NCBI GenBank assembly: GCA_045646905.1
Contig: JAZRLP010000035.1
Coordinates: 1-64,000, forward strand
Reading direction: 5' to 3'
Source: RGIG4079 sp045646905
GTDB taxonomy: Bacteria > Bacteroidota > Bacteroidia > Bacteroidales > Muribaculaceae
Length of the DNA: 64,000 bases
Each line of letters begins with the position of its first letter. The first letter of the stretch is position 1. Of this stretch, positions 1 through 7,719 are shown in pieces. The notes below the pieces were generated by a model that was not told where the DNA came from, did no database searches, and saw nothing but the letters and a program-made list of their open reading frames with translations. A program made the translations under genes and the position numbers.

Positions 1-101
1 TTATTAAAGGCGTCGATGATGTATTGTGAACGACCAATACGATAGCGAATTTGAAATCCGCGATAATGTTCCCACACTTTTTTGATATTTTCTGGTTTCA
101 T
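1..101 (-). CDS. Partial small hypothetical protein (N-terminal 33 residues)
   Basis: An ATG at 101-99 on the minus strand opens a frame that runs off the left edge of the window without a stop. The 33 visible residues are basic and aromatic-rich (start MKPENIKKVWEHYRGF). A TAACTTTG -7 box lies 29 nt upstream (138-131, minus strand), so the start is placed where a Bacteroidetes promoter would require it. I do not recognise the family, and the rest of the gene is outside the window. Confidence 0.5.
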   Translation of the reverse strand, partial: MKPENIKKVWEHYRGFQIRYRIGRSQYIIDAFN

Positions 102-130
102 AGTAAGATTGTTTTAAATGTTTGATGATG

Positions 131-138
131 CAAAGTTA
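131..138 (-). promoter_or_regulatory. -7 box (TAACTTTG) of the gene at the left edge
   Basis: This exact match to the Bacteroidetes -7 consensus TAnnTTTG reads on the minus strand, 29 nt upstream of the ATG at 101. A -33 box is not clear. Confidence 0.5.
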
Positions 139-234
139 CAACGCAAAAATGAGGAAAATGTGCGATAATGTACAATTAAAGTTTTTTCTCGCGCGGGTGT
201 CTTTATTTTGGACAGAATGACAGAAAGAACAGGT

Positions 235-281
235 TATTCTCACGCGGAAAATACGCTGAAACTCGCAGAGTTTTTTGGACA
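235..281 (+). repeat. Interspersed intergenic repeat, copy 1
   Basis: The stretch beginning TTATTCTCACGC and ending GTTTTTTGGACA resembles, in inverse orientation, 22645-22691: both share CTCACGC, a CGCTGAAA core, an AAACTCGC core and a T-rich end running into GGACA or GTCC. Both copies are intergenic. I do not know the family. Confidence 0.45.
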
Positions 282-360
282 GAATGAGCAGAATGGAGCA
301 TAATTAGATTTATCGCTTTAAGGTTTGAGACATAGGAACATAAGTACAAATTTTGATGGA

Positions 361-398
361 CAAAAACAAAACCACTCGACTTTAATGGTCGAGTGGTT
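361..398 (-). terminator. Rho-independent terminator
   Basis: An 11-bp perfect stem (370-380 with 388-398, core CCACTCGAC) with a 7-nt loop is followed on the minus strand by a T-rich run (TTTTGTTTTTG). It ends the minus-strand gene at 501-1016. Confidence 0.7.
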
Positions 399-500
399 AT
401 TTATGAGGATTAAAGGTGTTTACCGAAATGGGGTGCGGCCGATAGAACAGCCAAAGCCAAGAATCAACGGCACATCATCGTATGTCTATCTAAAAGATAG

Positions 501-1016
501 TTATGCAATCAAATTTGCAAGAGTGCCGAATGTGAAAAGTATCAACGGCAAATTATCTGCAAGCGTAGGTTGATTATCAAGATATTTTGCAATGAGAGTT
601 ACACGAAGTTTAGCACGAACATTTGGGTTTTGTAGCAGATTGAATAACTCTTCATCAATTCGAGCATAAGCGATATTTGCTCGTAGGTTAGGCAATGAAT
701 AATTGCTGATTTTATCAATCTGACAATTTGGATTTGCCACGAGTTGCCAAAATGGTTCAGACTTCATGTGATAATATGGGTAGTTGGCTACTGGCTGAAA
801 CAATTTGCTTTCGCCTAAAAGAGCCGAAGTATTACGCTTGAATTGACGCACCAAATCATCGCTAAGAGGAACACGGCAATCAGTAATCACTCCTCGCTCG
901 ATTAGGTCGATAACTGAAAGCAACAGCAATGCCTTATGCGGTGCTGGCTTCCCACACTTCTTCATCGTATTAAGAGACGAAAAACAATCAACATAATAAT
1001 TCAAATCTTTAGCCAT
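501..1016 (-). CDS. ScoMcrA-SBD-like DNA-binding domain protein, no nuclease domain
   Basis: 171 residues. Residues about 20-40 read CGKPAPHKALLLLSVIDLI, the hallmark of the N-terminal domain of a large family of HNH restriction enzymes related to the sulfur-binding domain of ScoMcrA. The rest, including the aromatic-rich FWQLV and IDEELFNLL regions, also matches that N-terminal domain by eye. Family members normally continue into an HNH nuclease; this one stops after about 150 residues with a short hydrophobic tail. An HNH gene lies 60 nt upstream on the same strand and could supply the nuclease. It may be a decayed restriction gene or one half of a split system. Whether it binds phosphorothioate DNA cannot be seen. 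Confidence 0.55.
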   Translation of the reverse strand: MAKDLNYYVDCFSSLNTMKKCGKPAPHKALLLLSVIDLIERGVITDCRVPLSDDLVRQFKRNTSALLGESKLFQPVANYPYYHMKSEPFWQLVANPNCQIDKISNYSLPNLRANIAYARIDEELFNLLQNPNVRAKLRVTLIAKYLDNQPTLADNLPLILFTFGTLANLIA

Positions 1017-1076
1017 ATGTTATATAATATATGTGATATCTCAACAACTTTTGTTTTATAGAAACGAATAGGTTTA

Positions 1077-1913
1077 TTATAAGATATGTTTATTTAATTT
1101 CACTTTATCAACCAATCCATTAGGAAATATAAACGCTAATTGTTCCCTATCAAATTCAGCATTTGTTTTATGTATGATTCTGTGATAGTTTGGCGAAAGG
1201 ATTATAATATTTGACGCATTATTATTCATCGATTTAGTAAATGGTTCAATATGATGAGCTTCTACGACCATAGCGCCGAATTGTTCCCCTATTTTTTCAC
1301 CACTCATCTGACACTTGTATTCATACAATTGCTTTAATGAATCACCAATAGACTGGTCAAGCATTCGGACTTTTTGCAATCGTGAAACTTCTTTAATAGA
1401 AGCATTATTATCTTCACGCAGTTCCACCGTTTCAAAATCAAGTTCACCCAAAACACTTATCTCTTCAGCCACCTTATTTTTTATTGCTATTGTTATGCAA
1501 TCTACAGTAAAAACATTTGGCAAATCAGTCGAACTTAATATTAAATACTCTTGTTGTTCTTTAGGAACTCGTATGATTACCCTTCTGCCTATATTTTCAG
1601 GAAGAGATTTCTCTCGCTCCACATATTCCCAAGTGGTTGAATATATTTCGCGCAATTTCTGTGCTAAAAGAGATTGTTCATTATAACGAACCTGAATCAC
1701 ATCTGGATGTCCTTCATATTTAGCGCGGTCAAAACCTTGATTTACCAACATCGCTTCATACCCTATTCCCTCTATCAATATTTTAATTGACCGAGTTTCT
1801 CTATGAGCGGGTTTCCCTCCGGGTATATGCTCTAACAAAGGATGGAATTCAACTGGTATTTGAAATCCTTGACGCAATGTTGAACGATCTATAATTTTTT
1901 GATAAATTACCAT
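1077..1913 (-). CDS. HNH endonuclease (restriction-like)
   Basis: 278 residues. The C-terminal third carries an HNH nuclease: CQMSGEKIG, then VVEAHHIEPF with the catalytic histidine pair, then an asparagine-rich segment and NYHRIIH. This layout (Cys-x-x-[ST]-G, [AE]HH/AHI, N...H) is typical of restriction HNH enzymes. The N-terminal 100 residues (RSTLRQGFQIPVEF, then DVIQVRYN) resemble a DNA-recognition module; I cannot name it with confidence. The gene is AT-rich, on the minus strand, and upstream of the SBD-like gene by 60 nt. Together they look like a defence module without a visible methyltransferase, which would fit a modification-dependent enzyme. Substrate is unknown. Confidence 0.7.
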   Translation of the reverse strand: MVIYQKIIDRSTLRQGFQIPVEFHPLLEHIPGGKPAHRETRSIKILIEGIGYEAMLVNQGFDRAKYEGHPDVIQVRYNEQSLLAQKLREIYSTTWEYVEREKSLPENIGRRVIIRVPKEQQEYLILSSTDLPNVFTVDCITIAIKNKVAEEISVLGELDFETVELREDNNASIKEVSRLQKVRMLDQSIGDSLKQLYEYKCQMSGEKIGEQFGAMVVEAHHIEPFTKSMNNNASNIIILSPNYHRIIHKTNAEFDREQLAFIFPNGLVDKVKLNKHIL

Positions 1914-2072
1914 AGTTCGGTTTTCAAGATAAAATTTTAATGAGATATTTTCAATCTTATTATACCCATTACTTTAATAATTAGTATCTGTAGCAAATTT
2001 AGTAAAAATTCACTTAACGAACTACTTTTGCAATGTATTTATCTACTAAATCATTGAATCATGGTGTATCCC

Positions 2073-2678
2073 CTACATTTCATCGGCTATTGTGCTTAAT
2101 AGTCGAGCTTCTTCTTTTAAGTTACTTGACAATATATCAGATTCTTTATCACGCTTTGATTTATTTCCTAATAGTTGCAAGTATGACGAAATTGGGAATT
2201 CATCAAAATTATCCAACCAATTTTCGTTATATCCTCTAATCCCATATTGTTTGAGCATTCGAGTTGCTTCTCTTAAGACAGCCGATTTGAATACTTCATG
2301 ACTAACCTCAAAATGATATTCTTCCTTAGGATTTGCAATTTCATCATGTCTCTTTTCATAACGGAAGAAATCCTCATCGGTAATCTTTATTGAAATTAAG
2401 TCGGTTTCTCCATTATATTCTATATCAAACTGCAACACTCCTGGTTCATCATACCATTTTAAATACATCTGATTAGGAATATTACCATATTCTATATCTC
2501 TATCTATTTCTGCGACTAATGAAATTAGCGTAGACAACGGACATTGACCTATATATGACGCCCTAAACTCCACACAGACCTCGTCAAATATAAGGTTTAT
2601 CGACTGCCAACCTACTTCCATATCCACAACTTTAATATCAACTTTTGATACTGACTTAACTAATACTTTCTTTTCCAT
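2073..2678 (-). CDS. Hypothetical protein of the accessory patch
   Basis: 201 residues, acidic, no signal peptide or membrane segment. An N-terminal beta-rich half (with VGWQSINLIFDEVC) is followed by a helical C-terminal half ending in a Lys/Glu-rich stretch. I do not recognise the family; the overall look (small, acidic, soluble) resembles immunity or adaptor proteins, but this is only an impression. It has the same strand and AT-rich composition as the HNH and SBD-like genes and is separated from them by 159 nt, so it may belong to the same acquired patch. Confidence 0.6.
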   Translation of the reverse strand: MEKKVLVKSVSKVDIKVVDMEVGWQSINLIFDEVCVEFRASYIGQCPLSTLISLVAEIDRDIEYGNIPNQMYLKWYDEPGVLQFDIEYNGETDLISIKITDEDFFRYEKRHDEIANPKEEYHFEVSHEVFKSAVLREATRMLKQYGIRGYNENWLDNFDEFPISSYLQLLGNKSKRDKESDILSSNLKEEARLLSTIADEM

Positions 2679-2815
2679 AATTTAGATTATTTTCTGCAAA
2701 GATAATATCACACCTACGAAGCCTATTTGCGCAATCAAAAAAAATATTTAGTTTCATTTTCCAAAACATCTAAAGCCCTAAAAATACACTAATTAGCACA
2801 CTACTCTCTCGTGTT

Positions 2816-2830
2816 ATAGAAATCCTCTAT
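2816..2830 (+). promoter_or_regulatory. OxyR-like half site upstream of ahpC
   Basis: ATAG-N7-CTAT is an exact match to one half of the OxyR consensus (ATAGntnnnanCTAT spacing). A second ATAA...CTAT pair follows at 2837-2847 but with the wrong spacing. It lies about 55 nt upstream of the ahpC -7 box. OxyR control of ahpCF is established in Bacteroides; the assignment here is by motif only. Confidence 0.4.
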
Positions 2831-2859
2831 CGGGCCATAAAAACTATCAATTGGAAAAA

Positions 2860-2892
2860 TTGTTATGGTGATGAATAGTGGTTATATCTTTG
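2860..2892 (+). promoter_or_regulatory. ahpC promoter
   Basis: TATCTTTG at 2885-2892 is a perfect -7 box. A TTG at 2860-2862 gives a 22-nt spacer, slightly longer than the usual 19-20, which suits an activator-dependent promoter. The leader to the ATG at 2978 is about 80 nt. Confidence 0.6.
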
Positions 2893-2977
2893 CATCAGAA
2901 ACGAGGAAATAACCTCAACAACTAAACAAAATCAACTAAACGAAAAATATTTATTAACCATTAAAACTATAAAAATT

Positions 2978-3544
2978 ATGACTCCAATTATCAATTCTCA
3001 ACTTCCTGAATTTAAAGTTCAAGCTTATCACAATGGCGAGTTTAAAACTGTATCGCACGAAGATGTATTGGGCAAATGGGCTATCTTCTTTTTCTATCCT
3101 GCCGATTTTACTTTTGTGTGCCCAACAGAACTTGTTGACCTTGCCGAAAAGTATGACCACCTTAAATCGCTCGGCGTTGAGGTATATTCGGTGAGCACCG
3201 ATTCTCACTTTGTACACAAGGCTTGGCACGATGCAAGCGAATCGATTCGCAAAATTGGTTATCCAATGTTGGCCGACCCTACTGGTGTTCTCTCTCGCGG
3301 TTTTGGCGTGATGATTGAAGAGGACGGCATGGCTTATCGTGGCACATTTGTAGTAAACCCTGAAGGCAAGATTAAAATTGCCGAAATTCAAGATAACAGC
3401 ATCGGTCGCAACGCTGACGAACTTGTGCGCAAAGTGGAAGCTGCTCAATTTGTGGCTACTCACGATGGCGAGGTGTGTCCGGCTAAATGGAAACAAGGCG
3501 GAGAAACGCTCAAACCAAGCATCGACCTCGTAGGAAAAATTTAA
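2978..3544 (+). CDS. ahpC: Alkyl hydroperoxide reductase subunit C (peroxiredoxin)
   Basis: 188 residues, the normal AhpC length. It is a typical 2-Cys peroxiredoxin: the peroxidatic Cys48 sits in DFTFVCPTE and the resolving Cys167 in GEVCPAKW. It reduces hydrogen peroxide and organic hydroperoxides in the cytoplasm and is re-reduced by AhpF, encoded next. The start is the ATG after an A-rich leader; no internal start fits the family. The 273-nt gap to ahpF contains purine-rich repeats and a hairpin, so ahpF may be transcribed at a lower level or from its own signals. An OxyR-like half site lies upstream. Confidence 0.97.
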   Translation: MTPIINSQLPEFKVQAYHNGEFKTVSHEDVLGKWAIFFFYPADFTFVCPTELVDLAEKYDHLKSLGVEVYSVSTDSHFVHKAWHDASESIRKIGYPMLADPTGVLSRGFGVMIEEDGMAYRGTFVVNPEGKIKIAEIQDNSIGRNADELVRKVEAAQFVATHDGEVCPAKWKQGGETLKPSIDLVGKI

Positions 3545-3690
3545 AAAAAAGGAAAGAGGAAAAAGGAGAAAGGAAAATTTCTGCTCTCTTAACCTAACAC
3601 CCTACCCACTCTGTGGACAATAAAAAGGAAAGAGGAGAATGGAAAGAGGAAAATTTCACTCCCCTACACTCCTAAACTCTGCTAGATTAC

Positions 3691-3755
3691 AAAAGAGCAA
3701 AGAGGAAAAATAAAACCAACTAAACTAATTTCAAATAAAACTCTTTGCTCTTTTT
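3691..3755 (+). terminator. Terminator-like hairpin between ahpC and ahpF
   Basis: AAAAGAGCAAAGAG (3691-3704) is complementary to CTCTTTGCTCTTTT (3741-3754), with about 36 nt between, and a T run follows. The long loop makes it a weak attenuator-like candidate, not a strong terminator. Confidence 0.35.
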
Positions 3756-3759
3756 ATTT

Positions 3760-3780
3760 CGGACACGGCACGCCGAGTCC
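3760..3780 (+). repeat. Palindromic interspersed element, copy 1 (upstream of ahpF)
   Basis: This 21-bp sequence (CGGACACGGC then ACGCCGAGTCC) is identical to 23191-23211. It is itself a dyad: GGAC-CGGC against GCCG-GTCC. In both places it is followed by TACAA(A/G)GTT, TCAATTCT- and CTCAATTTAAC-like sequence and then, within about 40-55 nt, by a start codon. Confidence 0.7.
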
Positions 3781-3817
3781 ATACAAAGTTTTCAATTCTA
3801 ATTTCTCAATTTAACTC

Positions 3818-5383
3818 ATGTTGGATCAAAGCATAAAATCACAAGTAACTGGTGTGTTTCAACTTCTTGAAAAGAAGTACACTTTTGCCGTAAAATATAG
3901 CCCAAATCGTAACGATGCCCAAGAGTTTGTGGGTTTCGTGAATGATGTGGTGAGTTGTAGTCCCCTACTCGATGCTACTTTCACGGAGGTGGCAGATGCC
4001 GATGTGTTGGAGTTTGCTCTACTTAAGGAGGGAAACGACACGGGTGTGAAGTTTCGTGGCATTCCTGGTGGGCATGAGTTTACTTCGCTATTGCTGGCGG
4101 TGTTGAATGCTGATGGCAAGGGCAAGAATTTGCCCGACGAGGCGATTGCTCGCCGCATAATGGGTGTGCAAGAGAAGGTTGCGTTGCAGACTTTTGTGTC
4201 GTTGAGCTGTACGAACTGCCCCGATGTGGTGCAAACGCTCAATATTTTTGCTTTGCTCAATAGCAATATCACGCATGAGATGGTTGATGGTGCGAGATTT
4301 GAAGATGAGGTGAATGGGCTACACATTCAAGCTGTGCCTACAGTGATGGCCAATGGGAAGGTGTTTCACACGGGGCGTGGCGACTTGGCTACGCTGCTGA
4401 AAAAGATGGAGGAGGCGTTTGAATGCCGATGTGACGAGAGTTTCGAGCCAATGGTGAGAGAGTTTGATGTGGTAGTAGTGGGTGGCGGTCCGGCTGGAGC
4501 ATCGGCGGCTATCTATTCGGCTCGCAAGGGGTTGAAGGTGGCTGTAGTGGCTGAACGCATGGGTGGCCAGGTGAAGGAGACTGTGGGTATAGAAAATGTG
4601 ATTTCGGTGCCCTACACTACTGGCGAAAAACTGGCTGCCGACTTGCAAAAGCATATTGGGGAATATTCGATAGAGGTGTTTGACCAACGAAGTGTGGAAC
4701 GCGTGGAGCTTCAAGACGATGTGAAACGAGTGTTTGCCTTGGGTGGAGAGGTGTTTGAGAGTCGTTCGCTCATCATTGCCACAGGAGCAAGTTGGCGCAA
4801 ACTCAATGTGCCAGGCGAGAGTGACTACTTGGGCAAGGGTGTGGCGTTTTGCCCCCACTGCGATGGGCCTTTCTACAAGGGTAAAGATGTGGCTGTGATA
4901 GGTGGCGGAAATTCGGGCATCGAGGCGGCTATAGACCTTGCTGGTATATGCCGTAAAGTAACGGTGATAGAGTTTGCCGACTCGCTCAAGGCCGATGAGG
5001 TGTTGCAAAAGAAAGCGCAAAGCCTTGCAAATGTAGAAATATTCACATCGACCGAAACTACCGAGGTGATTGGTAATGGCTCGAAGATGACTGCGTTGCG
5101 AGTTAAAGATCGCACAACAGGTGATGAGCGTGAGATTGGTCTTGATGGTGTGTTTGTGCAGATAGGTTTGGCGGCTAATAGTAGAGCATTTGCCGAGCAA
5201 GTAGAAACTAACCGCATGGGCGAGATTGTGGTGGATGAGCGTTGTCGCACTTCGGTGGCAGGGGTGTATGCTGCCGGCGATGTATCGACTGTGCCTTACA
5301 AGCAGATTGTGATTGCAATGGGCGAAGGTGCAAAGGCTGCTCTCACAGCGTTTGATGACAGAATAAGAGGGGGAATAGTTTAA
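3818..5383 (+). CDS. ahpF: Alkyl hydroperoxide reductase subunit F
   Basis: 521 residues, the normal AhpF length. The N-terminal double thioredoxin-fold domain has its active dithiol at Cys131/Cys134 (LSCTNCPDV). After a linker comes a thioredoxin-reductase-like half: an FAD site (VVVVGGGPAGASAA, about residue 212), the redox CxxC (FCPHCDG, about 345-348), an NAD(P)H site (VIGGGNSGIEAA, about 360) and a C-terminal FAD motif (GVYAAGDV). It passes electrons from NADH to AhpC. The ATG used here follows a short AT-rich leader derived from the interspersed element at 3760. Codon use is G-rich compared with neighbours, but every key residue is present. Confidence 0.97.
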   Translation: MLDQSIKSQVTGVFQLLEKKYTFAVKYSPNRNDAQEFVGFVNDVVSCSPLLDATFTEVADADVLEFALLKEGNDTGVKFRGIPGGHEFTSLLLAVLNADGKGKNLPDEAIARRIMGVQEKVALQTFVSLSCTNCPDVVQTLNIFALLNSNITHEMVDGARFEDEVNGLHIQAVPTVMANGKVFHTGRGDLATLLKKMEEAFECRCDESFEPMVREFDVVVVGGGPAGASAAIYSARKGLKVAVVAERMGGQVKETVGIENVISVPYTTGEKLAADLQKHIGEYSIEVFDQRSVERVELQDDVKRVFALGGEVFESRSLIIATGASWRKLNVPGESDYLGKGVAFCPHCDGPFYKGKDVAVIGGGNSGIEAAIDLAGICRKVTVIEFADSLKADEVLQKKAQSLANVEIFTSTETTEVIGNGSKMTALRVKDRTTGDEREIGLDGVFVQIGLAANSRAFAEQVETNRMGEIVVDERCRTSVAGVYAAGDVSTVPYKQIVIAMGEGAKAALTAFDDRIRGGIV

Positions 5384-5460
5384 TTCATAATTCATAATGC
5401 ATAATTCATAATGCGTAGTTCATAATGCATAGTTTATAATGCATAGTTTATAATGCATAA
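5384..5460 (+). repeat. Tandem 14-bp repeats after ahpF
   Basis: Directly after the ahpF stop codon lies a half unit TTCATAA followed by five tandem copies of TT(C/T)ATAATGC(A/G)TA(A/G) covering 5391-5460. The same unit recurs at 23072-23154, and in inverse orientation near 11901-11916. Confidence 0.8.
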
Positions 5461-5600
5461 TGAAATACCCCATTAGTCGCGGAGCGATAGCCAGCCATTG
5501 AGAAGGTGGTAGTTGTGCAGTGCTTTTTTGCCCCTCTAGGTTTCGCCGTAGTTATGGTAAGGATTCTTGTGTGGAGAGATTTTTAACTATATAGGAAATT
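5461..5600. other. Non-coding stretch between ahpF repeats and its terminator
   Basis: Together with the flanking repeats and terminator this makes a 376-nt gap between ahpF and the next gene. I see no gene or clear motif in this part. Confidence 0.5.
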
Positions 5601-5603
5601 TTT

Positions 5604-5646
5604 AGAGATGATTCAAACAAATTTGGGTCATCTCTATTTGTTTTAT
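5604..5646 (+). terminator. Terminator of ahpF
   Basis: A 14-bp stem (5604-5617 with 5622-5635, core AGAGATGA/TCATCTCT, two G-U pairs) with a 4-nt loop is followed by a T-rich run. It abuts the -33 box of the next promoter. Confidence 0.6.
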
Positions 5647-5667
5647 TGGTAATAATAACTACTTTTG
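5637..5667 (+). promoter_or_regulatory. Promoter of the RelA/SpoT gene
   Basis: TTTG (5637-5640), a 19-nt spacer and TACTTTTG (5660-5667) match the Bacteroidetes sigma-ABfr consensus. The leader to the ATG at 5760 is about 85 nt. Confidence 0.65.
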
Positions 5668-5759
5668 TGATAAATTAAGCGAACTATTTTTAGTTTGGAA
5701 ATAAATGACAAAGTAAAGTTATACATAAGAGCTAGAGGTCAACCTTAAATGTTGAAATT

Positions 5760-7631
5760 ATGGAGAAAGATTACAACGCTATAATAGAGCAAAATGTAGG
5801 CGAAATTATTGAGGCAATAAAGCGTCGCATTGAGCCTGAAGATATTGAACGCATCAAGGCTGCCTTTGAACTTGCTCGCGAAGCTCACTCTAAACAGTTT
5901 CGCAAATCGGGGGAACCATATATCCTCCACCCTATTGCTGTGGCTCGCATCATTGCTATAGAGCTTGAGCTGGGGGCTAATCCTATTATGGCGGCGTTTC
6001 TTCACGATGTGGTGGAAGATACCGACTACACTATCGAGGATATGCGCGAGAGGTTTGGCGACGATGTGGCTTTTCTCGTGGGTGTTGTGACCAAGAAGAA
6101 GAAAGAACATTATGAGCGTTCAAAACAGGTTGACAATTATCAGCAGATTCTCGAATCGGTGCAGTATGATGTGAGAGCGTTGCTCATAAAGCTTGCCGAC
6201 CGATTGCACAATATGCGTACGCTCGATAGTATGCGCCCCGATAAGCAAATGAAAATTGCTGGAGAAACCGACTATTTTTATGCTCCGCTTGCCAATCGCC
6301 TGGGGTTGTATCACATTAAGAGTGAGTTGGAAAATCTATCGTTCCGTTATCGCTGTCCACAAGAATATGCCGAGATAGAGAGCCTTCTCTCGCAAGAAAA
6401 AGAGAATATCAAAGGTATGACCGAGACGTTCCTCTCGCGCATTGAGGAGATATTCATGCGCGAAGGGATTAAGGCTCGCACCGAAATGCGTTTCCGTCCG
6501 CCTTTCAGCGTGTGGCGCAAGATGAAAAACAAAGGGTGCGATTTCTCGCATGTCACTGGAATTCACTATATTCGCATCATTTACCCAAATATGACTCAAT
6601 TGTCGGAAAAGGATATGAGTCTGCACATCTATTCGGTGTTGACCGATGTGTTTAAGGAGCGACCTGGCAGTGTGGCCAACTATATCAATGCTCCTAAAGA
6701 AAATGGGTATCAAAGTTTCCATGTGAAACTTCTTTCGCCTCGTGGGAAATGGGAGGAGATACATATTTCGTCGGAACGCATGTTGAGAAATTCGCGTCTT
6801 GGTTGCACGGCTGAACGCTCGGAAAAGAATGTGAAGGCCTGGCTCGAAAAGTTCCGTGAAATACTCAAAGATGTAGCACACCATAGTAATGACATAGATT
6901 TCATGGAGGGGGTGACTTCTTCGTTCTACAATGATGATATTATGGTGTTTACCCCCAAAGGGAAGGCCATCATTCTCCCCAAAAATGCTACTGCGCTCGA
7001 TTTTGCCTACGAAATTCATAGCGAAGTGGGACAACATGCAAAGTATGCTCGCATAAATGGCCGATTGTCGTCGGTAAAGACAGTGTTGCAGCGTGGTGAC
7101 TGCGTAGAGATAGGGACCGATGAGAATGTCAATCCCAAGCCCGACTGGATGGAGCATGTGTTGACCTATCGTGCAAAGAAACAAATTCGTGCTTTCCTAT
7201 CGCATCAAAAGCGCATCAAATATATTCTTTGTCCCAACTGTCACCCAATTCCCGGCGAGGAAATTATTGGTTTTAAGAGCAATAGAGATAAGATTACTCT
7301 TCACAAGCGCAACTGCAAAACTGCAATTCGCATGGCTTCGCAACAGGGCGATTCAATTGTAGCAATAAACTTTGAAGAAGACCCCGAATTCCTATATCCG
7401 GTGAGATTGTTGATTAGAGGCATTGACCGATATCACCTTTTGAGCGATTTAATAGAATGTATCACCGAGCGTCAACATCTTTCGATGACCGACCTCAAAA
7501 CAAAGACTATCGATAGTATTGCCGAATGTACGATTGACTTTGCTATTCACTCGGTGAGAGAACTCAACGAAACGATTGAGAGTATTAATGCTATTGATGG
7601 CATTGATGAGGTATATCGCATTGATATATAA
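5760..7631 (+). CDS. RelA/SpoT family protein: intact ppGpp hydrolase, degenerate synthetase
   Basis: 623 residues, shorter than the usual 720-760. The HD hydrolase domain is intact (ILHP about 55-58, His82-Asp83 in HDVVEDT, and LADRLHNMRTL). The synthetase region is recognisable by NAPKENGYQSFH but has lost key features. The position of the essential Asp (DLxAIR) reads GIHYIRII, and the EIQIRT motif reads EIHISSER. TGS (about 395-455), a zinc-finger-like CPNCHPIPGEEI (about 490) and ACT domains follow. I infer a ppGpp-degrading enzyme acting beside a separate synthetase elsewhere in the genome; Bacteroides species are known to carry more than one Rel homologue. It is a monocistronic unit with its own promoter. 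Confidence 0.85.
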   Translation: MEKDYNAIIEQNVGEIIEAIKRRIEPEDIERIKAAFELAREAHSKQFRKSGEPYILHPIAVARIIAIELELGANPIMAAFLHDVVEDTDYTIEDMRERFGDDVAFLVGVVTKKKKEHYERSKQVDNYQQILESVQYDVRALLIKLADRLHNMRTLDSMRPDKQMKIAGETDYFYAPLANRLGLYHIKSELENLSFRYRCPQEYAEIESLLSQEKENIKGMTETFLSRIEEIFMREGIKARTEMRFRPPFSVWRKMKNKGCDFSHVTGIHYIRIIYPNMTQLSEKDMSLHIYSVLTDVFKERPGSVANYINAPKENGYQSFHVKLLSPRGKWEEIHISSERMLRNSRLGCTAERSEKNVKAWLEKFREILKDVAHHSNDIDFMEGVTSSFYNDDIMVFTPKGKAIILPKNATALDFAYEIHSEVGQHAKYARINGRLSSVKTVLQRGDCVEIGTDENVNPKPDWMEHVLTYRAKKQIRAFLSHQKRIKYILCPNCHPIPGEEIIGFKSNRDKITLHKRNCKTAIRMASQQGDSIVAINFEEDPEFLYPVRLLIRGIDRYHLLSDLIECITERQHLSMTDLKTKTIDSIAECTIDFAIHSVRELNETIESINAIDGIDEVYRIDI

Positions 7632-7683
7632 TAGGTGGGAGCATAATATGGTGCGAAATAATGTTCAATTCTCAATTATTTCG

Positions 7684-7691
7684 TATCTTTG
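7684..7691 (+). promoter_or_regulatory. -7 box of metA
   Basis: TATCTTTG matches the -7 consensus 28 nt upstream of the metA ATG. No SAM-riboswitch-like structure fits in the 88-nt gap. Confidence 0.55.
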
Positions 7692-7719
7692 CGAAAATTT
7701 TTCAGAATAAATTGTTATT

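Larger units (their letters stand above)
102..500. other. Intergenic stretch with repeats and one terminator
   Basis: About 400 bases without a convincing gene. It holds the minus-strand promoter at 131-138, two imperfect copies of a TTTTGGACAGAATGA-type sequence (about 205-227 and 271-296) around a repeat at 235-281, and a terminator hairpin at 361-398. The open frame crossing 325-573 overlaps that terminator and the end of the convergent gene, and looks spurious. Confidence 0.6.

Noticed and set aside
325..573. 82-residue plus-strand open frame
   Set aside because: It contains the terminator hairpin at 361-398, overlaps the end of the convergent SBD-like gene and has no family features.
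4319..5395. Long minus-strand open frame of 358 codons
   Set aside because: It is antisense to ahpF; the His/Ser/Cys-rich product is what the complement of ahpF codons gives.
6336..7184. Minus-strand open frame of 282 codons
   Set aside because: Antisense to the RelA/SpoT gene, no promoter, and no recognisable protein features.
7632..7719. SAM riboswitch before metA
   Set aside because: The gap is short and no conserved stem or pseudoknot core is visible.
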